64,000 nt of DNA from DAIOXA01 sp050949165. Its GTDB lineage: Bacteria > Bacillota > Proteinivoracia > UBA4975. The translations under genes were made by a program, and so were the position numbers. Every line of letters begins with the position of its first letter. Positions within the stretch are counted from its first letter, which is position 1. The notes under the pieces are model-generated. The model was not told the origin of the DNA. It worked only from the letters and a program-made list of their open reading frames with translations, and ran no database searches. This document shows positions 43,301 through 51,869 of this stretch, piece after piece. The stretch covers positions 62,001 through 126,000 of the forward strand of contig JBMNFF010000010.1 of the NCBI GenBank assembly GCA_050949165.1. The letters are read 5' to 3'.

Positions 43301-46300
43301 TTACACTCTTTCGGTCTTGATTCCCGTCATGTGGTCGTTGAGGTTCTGCCGCTCCAGACCGGAGTCCTCAACCCGCTCAATGCTCAGGGCCAGGGTCTCC
43401 TGCTGGATATAATCCTGAAAGGCCTGGACAGCTGCCGCCACCTCGTCGTCGCCGTCATAAAAGATGCGGATGTTGTCGGTGACCTGGTAATCATTGCGCT
43501 TGCGCAGCTGCTGGACCTTGGACACGAATTCCCGGGCCAGCCCCTCGTCTTTGAGTTCCTGGGTCAGAGTGGTGTCCAGGATGACAAAGAGGTTGTTCTG
43601 CATCTCTACGGTGAAGCCCTCCCGGGCGGTGATGGTGATGTTGACCAGGTCCTTGGAGACCATGGTCTCTTCCCCGGCCAGGGTGACGGCGATCTCTTCC
43701 CCTGCCTCCAGTTTGGAGGCGACCTGGGCGGCGTCGAGTTTGGCCAGGGCGCCGCTGAATTCCTTGATCTTGGGTCCCAGGGCGGGACCGGCCACGGGGA
43801 AGTTGGGCTTGAGCTGGTATTCCATAAAGCGGCTGAGGTCGGCCACGAACTCCACTGCCTTGACATTGAGTTCCTCCTCAATGAGGGGAACCAGGTCGCT
43901 GAGAAGCTCCCGAAACTTGCCGTCCACCAGGATCTTGCGCAGGGGCTGGCGCACCTTGATCTTCACCTGCTCCCGGGCAGCCCGGCCCAGGCCCACCAGG
44001 CTCCGGGCCAGGTCCATGCGCTCCTCCACCTCGAGGTCGATTAAGCCGGCATCGGCCAGGGGATACCGGGCCAGGTGCACCGACCCTTCCCCATGGCAGA
44101 GCTTCTGGTACAGCTCCTCGGCGGTGAAGGGTGCGAAGGGGGCGATGAGCTTCGCCACCGCCACCAGGACCTCATAGGTGGTATTGTACACCGCCCGCTT
44201 GTCATCATCCAGCTCCGAAGCCCAGAACCGGCGCCGGGCCCGGCGGATGTACCAGTTGGACAGGTCCTCCACCACGAACTCCTGAATGACCCGCACCGCC
44301 CGGGTCAGGTCATAATTGTCCATAGCGTCCTGCACCGCCGCCATCAGATTGTTGAGTTTGGAGAGGATCCAGCGGTCCAGTTCGGGCCGCTCCCGCTGGG
44401 GTACGAAGAACTCCCGGGGATCCAATTCATCGGTGTTGGCATAGAGGGCAAAGAAGGTGTAGACATTGCGCAGAGTCCCGAAGAACCGGCTCTGGACCTC
44501 CAGGAGGCCGTCGGGATCAAAGCGGGTGGGGGTCCAGGCGGGGGAGACGTGGAGCAGGTACCAGCGCACGGCATCGGCCCCATATTTTTCAAAGAGCTCA
44601 AAGGGGTCGACGGTGTTGCCCCGGGACTTGGACATCTTCTTGCCTTCTTTATCCAGGATCAGGTCGTTGACCAGAACCCGCTTATAGGGCGCCACTCCCT
44701 TGATGAAGGTGGAGATGGCCAGCAGCGAGTAGAACCAGCCCCGGGTCTGGTCGATGGCTTCACAGATGAAGTCGGCAGGGAATTGCTCCTGGAAGAGCTC
44801 TTCATTTTCAAAGGGGTAGTGGTACTGGGCAAAGGGCATGGCCCCGCTGTCAAACCAGCAGTCGATGACCTCGTTAACCCGGGTCATCTCGCCCTGGCAC
44901 TGAGGACATCTGAGGTGAACCTCGTCGACATAGGGACGGTGCAGGTCCAGGGAATCGTCGATTTCCTCGATGGCCAGGCGCTTCAGCTCTTCCCGGGAGC
45001 CCACCGATAGGGTGTGGCCGCACTGACAGCGCCAGATGTTCAGGGGAGTGCCCCAATACCTGGTCCGGGAAAGGGCCCAGTCGTTGAGGTTTTCCAGCCA
45101 GTTGCCAAAGCGCTTCTCGCCCACATAGGAAGGATACCACTGCACCGTCTTGTTTGCTTCAATGAGCTTATCCCGCAAGCGGGTCATCTCGATGTACCAG
45201 CCGGGCTTGGCATAGTACAGCAGGGGGGTGGTGCACCGCCAGCAGTGGGGATAATTGTGCTCCATCCTCTGCTTGGAGTAGAGCTTGTTTTCGGCGGCCA
45301 GCCACTTGATGATGTCCACATCGGCATCCATTACAAAACTGCCGGCCCAAGGGGTTTCCAGGTACTTGCCCGTCTCATCCACGGGATTGAGCACCGGGAG
45401 ATCGTACTTCTGCCCTACATTGTAGTCGTCCTCGCCGAAGGCGGGGGCAATGTGAACGATTCCCGTGCCGTCCTCGGTGGTGACGAAGTCGGCATTGGTG
45501 ACAAAGAAGGCCTTCTTGTCCGCGGACAGGAAGGGCATGAGCTGATGGTACTCAATGCCCTCCAGTTCCTGGCCCGGGACGGTTTGCACCACTTCGTAAT
45601 CCTCCCCCAGCACCCTGGCGGCCAGGTTCTCGGCCAGCCAATAGAGCTTGCCGTTCTGGCGGACCTGAACATAGGTTACATCGGGGTGGACAGCCAGGGC
45701 CACGTTGGCTGCCAGGGTCCAGGGAGTGGTGGTCCAGACCAGGAAGTATTCCTCGGCATCCTTGCGCCGGAAGGGGACGATGACGGTGTTGGACTTTATT
45801 TCCTTATAGCCCTGGGCAACCTCGTGGGAGGCCAGGCCGGTGCCGCAGCGGGGGCAGTAGGGCAGAATCTTATGGCCCTCGTACATATAGCCCTGCTTAA
45901 AGAATTGATCCAGCAGCCACCACACCGACTCGATATAGTCGTTGTCCAGGGTGATGTAGGGGTTCTCCAGGTCCAGGAGGTAGCCCATTTTGCGAGTCAT
46001 GTCCCGCCAGGCCTTTTCATAGGTAAATACCGATTCCCGGCACTTCTCGTTAAAGGCGGCGATGCCGTAGCCCTCGATATCCTGCTTGCTGGAGAGCTTC
46101 AGCTGCTTTTCCACCTCAATCTCCACCGGCAGGCCGTGGGTATCCCAGCCCGCCTTGCGTTTGACCATGAAGCCCTCCATGGTCTTGTGGCGGCAGACGG
46201 AATCCTTGAGGGTCCGGGAGATGACGTGGTGGATGCCGGGACGGCCGTTGGCAGTGGGAGGACCTTCGAAAAAGACAAAGGGCTCGCCCTCGGCCCGGGT

Positions 46301-46402
46301 GCTGACGCTTTTATCCAGCAGGTCAATCTCATCCCAGTAGGCGGAGATTTCCTCCTCCCGCTGGGCCACGGGCTGCTTGGAGAGTTCGTCGAATCTTTTC
46401 AC
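43301..46402 (-). CDS. ileS: isoleucyl-tRNA synthetase
   Basis: 1033 residues from the GTG at 46402, seven bases after AAGGTG. The frame is open further upstream, but that part is the T-box leader. The HIGH-type motif is GIHH in PPTANGRPGIHHVISRTLKD, the KMSKS loop is KKMSKSRGN, and CP1 editing-domain phrases (TTPWTLAANVAL) are present. Length and the GRPGIHH form point to the longer, eukaryote-like IleRS type found in some Firmicutes, often less sensitive to mupirocin; that property is inferred from family knowledge. It charges tRNA-Ile and clears mischarged valine. Confidence 0.95.
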   Translation of the reverse strand: MKRFDELSKQPVAQREEEISAYWDEIDLLDKSVSTRAEGEPFVFFEGPPTANGRPGIHHVISRTLKDSVCRHKTMEGFMVKRKAGWDTHGLPVEIEVEKQLKLSSKQDIEGYGIAAFNEKCRESVFTYEKAWRDMTRKMGYLLDLENPYITLDNDYIESVWWLLDQFFKQGYMYEGHKILPYCPRCGTGLASHEVAQGYKEIKSNTVIVPFRRKDAEEYFLVWTTTPWTLAANVALAVHPDVTYVQVRQNGKLYWLAENLAARVLGEDYEVVQTVPGQELEGIEYHQLMPFLSADKKAFFVTNADFVTTEDGTGIVHIAPAFGEDDYNVGQKYDLPVLNPVDETGKYLETPWAGSFVMDADVDIIKWLAAENKLYSKQRMEHNYPHCWRCTTPLLYYAKPGWYIEMTRLRDKLIEANKTVQWYPSYVGEKRFGNWLENLNDWALSRTRYWGTPLNIWRCQCGHTLSVGSREELKRLAIEEIDDSLDLHRPYVDEVHLRCPQCQGEMTRVNEVIDCWFDSGAMPFAQYHYPFENEELFQEQFPADFICEAIDQTRGWFYSLLAISTFIKGVAPYKRVLVNDLILDKEGKKMSKSRGNTVDPFELFEKYGADAVRWYLLHVSPAWTPTRFDPDGLLEVQSRFFGTLRNVYTFFALYANTDELDPREFFVPQRERPELDRWILSKLNNLMAAVQDAMDNYDLTRAVRVIQEFVVEDLSNWYIRRARRRFWASELDDDKRAVYNTTYEVLVAVAKLIAPFAPFTAEELYQKLCHGEGSVHLARYPLADAGLIDLEVEERMDLARSLVGLGRAAREQVKIKVRQPLRKILVDGKFRELLSDLVPLIEEELNVKAVEFVADLSRFMEYQLKPNFPVAGPALGPKIKEFSGALAKLDAAQVASKLEAGEEIAVTLAGEETMVSKDLVNITITAREGFTVEMQNNLFVILDTTLTQELKDEGLAREFVSKVQQLRKRNDYQVTDNIRIFYDGDDEVAAAVQAFQDYIQQETLALSIERVEDSGLERQNLNDHMTGIKTERV

Positions 46403-46441
46403 TGCAATCACCTTCTCTTCCAGGTAAATTTGTCGGGGAAT

Positions 46442-46675
46442 AAAAAAACCCGGGTCTTTAGACCCAGGGACGATTTTCACCGCGGTACCACCCTGCTTAC
46501 AGGCTGCTGGCCTGTCGCTCATGTGCATGTAACGCATGCCTGCGGACTGCCCTACTGCGGTTTCAGGCAGCCGGCTCCGGGGTGATCTTCACGCTGGGGG
46601 CAATCGCGGCTTCGCACCATGTGGCCGCGTCTCTGAAAATGCCCGGGGCGCTACTGTCCCCATCCCCGCCGTTAT
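46442..46675 (-). promoter_or_regulatory. T-box riboswitch of ileS
   Basis: On the minus strand AGGGTGGTACCGCGG (46480-46494) is the canonical T-box sequence that pairs with the tRNA acceptor end. It is followed by a terminator hairpin (CCTGGGTC/GACCCGGG, 46449-46468) and seven T. Upstream sequence forms the long Stem I. An ATC in the context GTGAAGATCACC (ATC at 46584-46586) is the likely isoleucine specifier. Uncharged tRNA-Ile should favour the antiterminator and ileS expression. Confidence 0.9.
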
Positions 46676-46715
46676 TGTTATTGTTTTCTATTTTATGCCC
46701 TGGGGCAGGAAAAAG

Positions 46716-47393
46716 TCAAGTCCCGGGCAGATTCCCAGTCAGGGCGGCCAGGATTTGCCGGCGCAGGCCGGCGGCGGCGTCCAGTTCCCGCTCCCCCCAC
46801 TGCCGGGCCATCTCGGTATTGAGGGAATTGCAGATGTCCCGATGCAATTCCAAATCCGCTTCGCTCAAGAATTGTACCAGGTCTATAAGGTCTCCACCCA
46901 TACCCAGCAGGGCGCCCAGATAGTGCAGGGTTCCGGCAAAACTGATCTTGCTCAGCTTATCCGCATCCCAGACCAGGGCGGCCAGGGGCTCCTCCAAGGT
47001 ATAATCCTTTACCAGTCCCACGTGTTGAGCAACGGCCTGTTTTACTTGGTCGATAAAGGCCCGGGGGAAGGAAATGGACTCCAGAAAGATTGCCGCTTCC
47101 CGGGCGCCAACCCTTCCGTGGTCCTGCTCCCGCTCCCGGTTGGCGGCCTCGTCCAGGCCAGGGTCCCAGCATTTGGCGATGTCGTGGAGCCAGGCGGCAA
47201 TCCGGGCCAGGGCGGGATCCACCTTCATTTCCACTGCCAATTTTCCGGCAATGGCAACGGCAGTGCGGGTATGTTCATACCGGTAATCAAAGGTGATGGG
47301 CCGTTTCAGGAGCTTTTCCATCTCCAGCAAGTGCTCCCGGCACCGGCGCTGCATGTGCTCCTGGGTCTGCCTTTCGAAATCCTTGAGGTCCAC
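46716..47393 (-). CDS. HD-domain hydrolase
   Basis: 225 residues. The metal site is visible as YEHT, WLHDIAK (the HD pair), DHG and AQHV, followed by VWDADKLSK, matching the HD superfamily of metal-dependent phosphohydrolases. The N-terminal 30 residues (QTQEHMQRRCREHLLEME) are helical and charged. The substrate is unknown: nucleotides, cyclic dinucleotides or phosphate esters are all possible. It is divergent from rocB and ends upstream of the ileS T-box on the same strand. Confidence 0.82.
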   Translation of the reverse strand: MDLKDFERQTQEHMQRRCREHLLEMEKLLKRPITFDYRYEHTRTAVAIAGKLAVEMKVDPALARIAAWLHDIAKCWDPGLDEAANREREQDHGRVGAREAAIFLESISFPRAFIDQVKQAVAQHVGLVKDYTLEEPLAALVWDADKLSKISFAGTLHYLGALLGMGGDLIDLVQFLSEADLELHRDICNSLNTEMARQWGERELDAAAGLRRQILAALTGNLPGT

Positions 47394-47497
47394 CGCGCAT
47401 TCCCCTTTCCCAGGAAATATGGAAACCCATACTCCGTTTCCGATATAATTGATTTATTATATCCCGATATCATCCCTGGAAACAAGGAGGCAGAAAG

Positions 47498-49114
47498 ATG
47501 CAAACAGGTCAGAGAGCCTGGGAGCTGCTCTTGCAGCTGACCCCCTTTGCAAGCATTTCCCAATCCCCCGGCGAAGGCAAGATTGCCCGCTTCATCCACT
47601 CACGCCTGGCTGAGCACCCCTATTTCCAGGCCAATCCCCGCCAGCTCCGCCTGCTGCTCCTGCCCGCCGCCAACAGCCCGGCGGTGGTGGCGGCCCTGGT
47701 GCGGGGCCGGGGCGAGAGGACGGTCATCCTCATGAACCACCACGATGTGGTGGATGTCGAAGACTACGGCAAGTTGAAGCCCTTGGCCTTCAAGCCGATG
47801 GAACTGACCAGAAGCCTGGACCCAGAGACTCTGCCCCCGGCCGCCCGCCACGACCTGGAGAGCGGCGACTGGGTCTTTGGCCGGGGAGTGATGGACATGC
47901 TCTACGGCCTGGCCCTCCAAGTGGTGATGACGGAGCAGTATGCCGCCAGTCCCGATACCCTCAATGGCAACATCCTCTTTGTCTCGGTTCCCGACGAGGA
48001 AAACAATTCCCTGGGCATGCGTCATTGCCTGGGCCTCCTCCGGGAGTTGCAGCGGGAATACGGGCTGGATTTCGTCACCGCCCTCAATTGCGAACCCCAC
48101 GGCTATGACCAGGACGGCCACGTCGTTCAGACGGGCAGCGACGGCAAGCTCCTCCCCCTGATCTACTGCTTTGGCCGGGAGACCCATGCCGGCGCCCTCT
48201 ATGACGGCATCAATGCCCACCTGCTCCTGACCGAAGTGACCCGGATATTGGAGTTAAATCCCGGCTTCAGCGACAGCTGCGCCGGAACCGTCACCTTTCC
48301 CCCCACGGTGCTCGGGGCCGGGGATATGAAGCAGGGCTACAATGTCTCCACCCCGGCAGCAGCTTGGGCCTTCTTCAATGTCTTTACCTTATCCGCCACT
48401 CCGGCGGAAATTATGGCCAAACTGGTGCGCCTGGCAGAGCAGGCCGCCAGGAACGCCCTGGAACGCCTGCACATCTCGGCCAGGGCCTGGGAGGAGATTG
48501 CCGGGACCAAGGTGGAACTCCCCCCCTGGCAGCCCCGGGTCATGACCTTTGCCCAGCTCTGGCGGGAATGCGTCGACGCCCGGGGCCGGGAATTGGTCCG
48601 GTCCATAGACCAGCGAGCCGCCGAACTCCAGGGCCAGGGCGTGGATTTGCAGCGCTTGACCCTGGAGCTGGTCCACCAGGTCCAGGGCTACTGCCCCGAC
48701 CAGGGCCCCAAGATCGTCATCGCCCTGGCCCCTCCCTTCTACCCCCCGGTGCGCAATCGCCGGGAGACCTGGAAGGAAAAGCGGGTAATGGAGGCCGTCA
48801 GTGACTTGCAGGACTTTGCCCGGGAACTGGGAGTCCCCCTGGCCCATGAAGAATACCACCGGGGCATCTCCGACCTCAGCTACTGCATGCTCCAGGACGC
48901 CCGGGCGGTGGTGGACACCGTCAGGGAAAATTGCCCCGCCTGGGACAGGGCCTACCACCTGCCCTTGGAAGATCTGGCCCAGATCGACGCCCCGGCCCTG
49001 AATCTGGGGCCCTGGGGCCGGGATGTCCACCAAAAAACCGAACGCATCTATTACCCCTTCGCCACCCAGGTCCTGCCCAACTTGCTGGAGCGGCTGGTGG
49101 AAAAGCTGTTATAG
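47498..49114 (+). CDS. rocB: RocB-like M20-family metallopeptidase
   Basis: 538 residues, start ATG at 47498 behind AAGGAGG. The M20 zinc-peptidase pattern is visible: MNHHDVVDV (metal ligand His and Asp), GRGVMDML, VPDEENNS (catalytic Glu and ligand) and a C-terminal His region (AHEEYHRGISDLSY). Length and these phrases fit RocB, a protein of Bacillus arginine catabolism whose reaction is not well defined. No other arginine-pathway gene is nearby, so its role here is open. Confidence 0.85.
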   Translation: MQTGQRAWELLLQLTPFASISQSPGEGKIARFIHSRLAEHPYFQANPRQLRLLLLPAANSPAVVAALVRGRGERTVILMNHHDVVDVEDYGKLKPLAFKPMELTRSLDPETLPPAARHDLESGDWVFGRGVMDMLYGLALQVVMTEQYAASPDTLNGNILFVSVPDEENNSLGMRHCLGLLRELQREYGLDFVTALNCEPHGYDQDGHVVQTGSDGKLLPLIYCFGRETHAGALYDGINAHLLLTEVTRILELNPGFSDSCAGTVTFPPTVLGAGDMKQGYNVSTPAAAWAFFNVFTLSATPAEIMAKLVRLAEQAARNALERLHISARAWEEIAGTKVELPPWQPRVMTFAQLWRECVDARGRELVRSIDQRAAELQGQGVDLQRLTLELVHQVQGYCPDQGPKIVIALAPPFYPPVRNRRETWKEKRVMEAVSDLQDFARELGVPLAHEEYHRGISDLSYCMLQDARAVVDTVRENCPAWDRAYHLPLEDLAQIDAPALNLGPWGRDVHQKTERIYYPFATQVLPNLLERLVEKLL

Positions 49115-49231
49115 CGGAACGGTTCTAACCTGCGATTACTTCATGGCAACCGGACCAAAAGAGCCGTCTCTATCCTAACCAGTTCCGGATTGGATTTGTC
49201 TATATGGGTGAAGAGCGAGGTGGGTGAGACT

Positions 49232-49930
49232 GTGGAGGATCTGGTACTGAGAGCCCAGCAGGGCGATAAAGAGGCCTTTGCCCAATTGGTTCAGGAGGAG
49301 CGTAGCCTGGTCCTGCGCCTGGCCGCCGGCTACTTGGGTTGGCGGGATGCCGAAGACGCCGCCCAGATAATCTGGACGGCGGTGTGGCGCAAAATTTGGC
49401 AGGTTGAGGATCCCAAGTCCTTTGGGGCCTGGCTGCGCACCCTGGTCCTGCACCAGTGCCTGAACCTGCGCAAGGCCAGGGCTCGGCGCCGGGATCGGGA
49501 GGTTCAGCTCTCCCGGGAGGCCTGGCAGAGCTTGGCGGAATGCGTCGGCAGCGGCGCATCTGCCCTGGATGAGCTCTTGGAAAACGGGGAAGTCCGCCAC
49601 CTGATTGCCCGGGAGCTGGAACTGCTGCCGGGGGAGTATGGCCTGCTCCTGGAACTCTATTACCTGAAGGACCTCAGCTACAGGGAAATTTCCGCCCTGA
49701 CAGGCCTGAAGGCCGGCGCTCTAAAGTGGCGGCTGCACCAGGGACGCAAGCTCCTCAAGGCCAAACTCACTCCCCACCTGGTCCTGCAGACGAAAGGAGG
49801 TGGATTCAGTGGCAAACCTGGAGGTTGGCAAGATGTACAATATCCTCAGGGAAGTCAGGCGTCTGGCCGCCAACGCATCCCTGACCGGGGCCCTGGAAAA
49901 GGGAACCCCGACCTTGGTTGCCGCCTATAA
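49232..49930 (+). CDS. ECF-type RNA polymerase sigma factor
   Basis: 232 residues from a GTG at 49232; GTGs further upstream are less likely. Region 2 reads RAQQGDKEAFAQLV, then AEDAAQIIWTAVWRKI, then SFGAWLRTLVLHQCLN; region 4 reads LPGEYGLLLELYYLKDLSYR, then EISALTGLKAGALKWRLHQG. It directs RNA polymerase to a specific promoter set. Oddly, after region 4 the frame continues about 45 residues of Gly/Pro-rich sequence that overlaps the next gene by 122 bases in another frame. The useful protein probably ends near KAKLTPHL, or the tail is a recent extension. Confidence 0.85.
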   Translation: MEDLVLRAQQGDKEAFAQLVQEERSLVLRLAAGYLGWRDAEDAAQIIWTAVWRKIWQVEDPKSFGAWLRTLVLHQCLNLRKARARRRDREVQLSREAWQSLAECVGSGASALDELLENGEVRHLIARELELLPGEYGLLLELYYLKDLSYREISALTGLKAGALKWRLHQGRKLLKAKLTPHLVLQTKGGGFSGKPGGWQDVQYPQGSQASGRQRIPDRGPGKGNPDLGCRL

Positions 49931-50159
49931 TAAGTGCCTGACTGCCTTGAAAGAGCAGGGTGATGAAACGGCAGCGCAGCTCTTTCCGGAGCTTGCCCCC
50001 AACGCCGGCGTCGACGACGTGGGGGTGGCGGCTGCCCTGCTGGCCAGTTATTTGAAGCCGGAAAGGCGACTTCATGAGCACGATATCATGGCCTTTAACG
50101 AGGATCATTATGGCTATCGCCATGAAGACGATGAAGATGAAGATGAGGACCACGATTAA
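49809..50159 (+). CDS. small acidic protein overlapping the sigma factor gene
   Basis: 116 residues from a GTG at 49809, five bases after AAGGAGGTGG. The helical body (NILREVRRLAANASLTGALE, NKCLTALKEQGDETAAQLF, VGVAAALLASYLK) ends in an almost purely Asp/Glu tail with His. There is no membrane helix, so it is not a classical anti-sigma factor, but its position behind an ECF sigma gene with coupled translation suggests a regulatory partner. I do not recognise a family. Confidence 0.72.
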   Translation: MANLEVGKMYNILREVRRLAANASLTGALEKGTPTLVAAYNKCLTALKEQGDETAAQLFPELAPNAGVDDVGVAAALLASYLKPERRLHEHDIMAFNEDHYGYRHEDDEDEDEDHD

Positions 50160-50182
50160 ACCGGGCGCTTGCCCGGTTTTTT
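50159..50182 (+). terminator. terminator after the sigma-factor operon
   Basis: AACCGGGC/GCCCGGTT stem with loop GCTT, then TTTT. It lies between convergent genes. Confidence 0.85.
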
Positions 50183-51014
50183 ATATATGCCCTTGCAGCC
50201 AGGTGAGGAGGTCGGCCAGGACCTGTCTGCGCTCGGATTCCAACTCGTTATATACTTCGTGTTTTAGTCCCTGGTAGAATTTGAAGGTTTTATCCCGGGA
50301 CTTGAGGCCGTCATACAGCTCCTGCTGGCGGATAAAGGACTCGTCTGCACTGCCGCACTGGATGAGGATGGGGATGTCCAAACCCTGGATGCCCTCTGTC
50401 CCCTTGGCCAAGGCCAGCCTCATCTCGTTACCCAGGCGGAAGCTCAGCTTGTCGTGGACCAGGGGGTCGGCCTTATATGCCGCCACCACTTCCGGATCCC
50501 GGCTGATGAATTCCGGGGGCAGGGGGAATTTTATCCTGCCCCGGGGCGCCACGGCGCTGAGGAGGGCGGTGGCCGCGGCCAGGACCTTGTTCTCCGAGAG
50601 GGGAGAAGCGGCGCCGGTTCCCGAGAGGACGCAGCCCGAGAGGCCGACGCTGTACATGGTCACATAGTTCATGGCGATGATGCTACCCATGGAGTGACCC
50701 AGGACAAAGCGGGGCATGGTCCCCAGCTCCGGCTCGACGATCTCCCGATAATACCGGTGCAGATCCTCCACATAATCTGAGAAGGAATCGACATGGCCCC
50801 GGAGGCCCTGGCTCTGCCCGTGGCCCCGGTGGTCGATGCCCCACACGCCGATGCCAGCGGGCACCAGTGTTTCCACCACATTGCCATAGCGCCCGCAATG
50901 CTCGCCAAATCCGTGCACCAGGAGCACGGCAGCTCGGGGCTGCCTGGGCAACCAGGCCCGCCAGCTCAGGTGCAGCCCGCCGCAACCGACAATGGCACCC
51001 TGTTTTTCTTCCAT
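50181..51014 (-). CDS. alpha/beta hydrolase, monoacylglycerol lipase/lysophospholipase-like
   Basis: 277 residues. LLVHGFGEHCGRY forms the oxyanion-hole region, GIDHRGHGQSQG is the second family signature and GHSMGS contains the nucleophile Ser (about residue 115). The acid is probably in ILIQCGSADESF, and the His in GLKHEVYNE. The HGFGEH and DHRGHGQS pair is typical of monoacylglycerol lipases and lysophospholipases, so lipid ester hydrolysis is likely. It is cytosolic, with no signal peptide. It is convergent with the sigma-factor operon. Confidence 0.87.
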   Translation of the reverse strand: MEEKQGAIVGCGGLHLSWRAWLPRQPRAAVLLVHGFGEHCGRYGNVVETLVPAGIGVWGIDHRGHGQSQGLRGHVDSFSDYVEDLHRYYREIVEPELGTMPRFVLGHSMGSIIAMNYVTMYSVGLSGCVLSGTGAASPLSENKVLAAATALLSAVAPRGRIKFPLPPEFISRDPEVVAAYKADPLVHDKLSFRLGNEMRLALAKGTEGIQGLDIPILIQCGSADESFIRQQELYDGLKSRDKTFKFYQGLKHEVYNELESERRQVLADLLTWLQGHI

Positions 51015-51044
51015 TTCGCCACCTCCGAATGTCCGGATAATTTC

Positions 51045-51098
51045 ATCCCAAAATCAGGGCCGCCGCACCTTCCCCTTTGGGAGGTTTGGCAGCGGCCC
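51045..51098 (-). terminator. possible terminator after the membrane-protein pair
   Basis: GGGCCGC and GCGGCCC (51057-51098, minus strand) can pair across a long loop and are followed by TGATTTTG. The loop is long and the T-run short. Confidence 0.4.
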
Positions 51099-51101
51099 GC
51101 G

Positions 51102-51869
51102 TCAGGATTCTGCTCGCTTCCGCTTGTAGATCAGGATTATTGTCATCTTGAGCCAGGCCTGAGCCACCATGGCCAGTGCCCAGCCAACCGCCATGGCGAT
51201 GAAGGGGCCAAAGGCCACGGCCAGTTGCTGAGTCAAGAGGGCAAAGGCGAGGAAGAGCAGAAACATGCCCCAGAAATACCCCTTCCCCAAACGGAATCCT
51301 GCGGCCAGGGCAGAGAAAGCGCCTTTCTTGTCCAGGACCAGGGCTACAGGCCAGGCTCCCAGGAAAACTGAGACAAGGGCGCCAAAGGCGGAAATTGCCC
51401 AGCCGCCGCTGAACACCCCTGCCACCATGGCCAAGGCCAGCAGGGCGATGATGAGCGGGGATATGAGCAAACACATAAGGCCCAGAAATAGTCTCATTCC
51501 CCACACGGGTAAGAAAAAGATCCGCACCCCGCTCCAAAAGAGGCGGGCGGAAGGCTTGGCTCCATCGGCTACAGCGGCGAAGAGGCTGATGCTGCCCGCC
51601 TCCACCAGGGCTTTGAGGATCGAGGAGATTAGGGCAGTTACGGCGATTATCCCCAGGCCGCCAGCAATAAAGTGTAGCCAGTTGATATCCTGGTTGAGGT
51701 CGAAACTGAATCCGGCATAGAGAATAAAGAACGCGGCAAAGAGCAGAACCAATATGCTGAGGACAAAGGCAATTACGGCGTGGATGACATAGGGCAGAGA
51801 AATCCAGATATTGGCGACGACCAGGGCCAAGCCCCTTTTGCAGTCGTCCATCAGCTGGTCAAACCACAT
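51102..51869 (-). CDS. polytopic membrane protein, paralogue of its upstream neighbour
   Basis: 255 residues with about six membrane helices. In the middle it has LVEAGSISLFAAVADG, FWSGVRIFFLPVWGM, LISPLIIALLAL and LGAWPVALVLDKKGAFSALA. The same order of phrases occurs in the next protein upstream (LVEAGLHNMYRSAVQTG, FWTGVGKFFLPFVL, LLSPLWVLLG, WNQRGVVAAV), so the two are paralogues of one unnamed membrane family. It overlaps that gene by 11 bases. Function unknown; the pair may form a heteromeric complex. Confidence 0.75.
   Translation of the reverse strand: MWFDQLMDDCKRGLALVVANIWISLPYVIHAVIAFVLSILVLLFAAFFILYAGFSFDLNQDINWLHFIAGGLGIIAVTALISSILKALVEAGSISLFAAVADGAKPSARLFWSGVRIFFLPVWGMRLFLGLMCLLISPLIIALLALAMVAGVFSGGWAISAFGALVSVFLGAWPVALVLDKKGAFSALAAGFRLGKGYFWGMFLLFLAFALLTQQLAVAFGPFIAMAVGWALAMVAQAWLKMTIILIYKRKRAES

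Noticed and set aside
46403..46537. Upstream in-frame extension of ileS
   Set aside because: The extension translates the T-box and terminator; the GTG at 46402 has its own ribosome binding site and gives the normal N-terminus.
45014..46585. 523-codon plus-strand open frame opposite ileS and its T-box
   Set aside because: Antisense shadow running through both a protein gene and an RNA leader, so not a gene.
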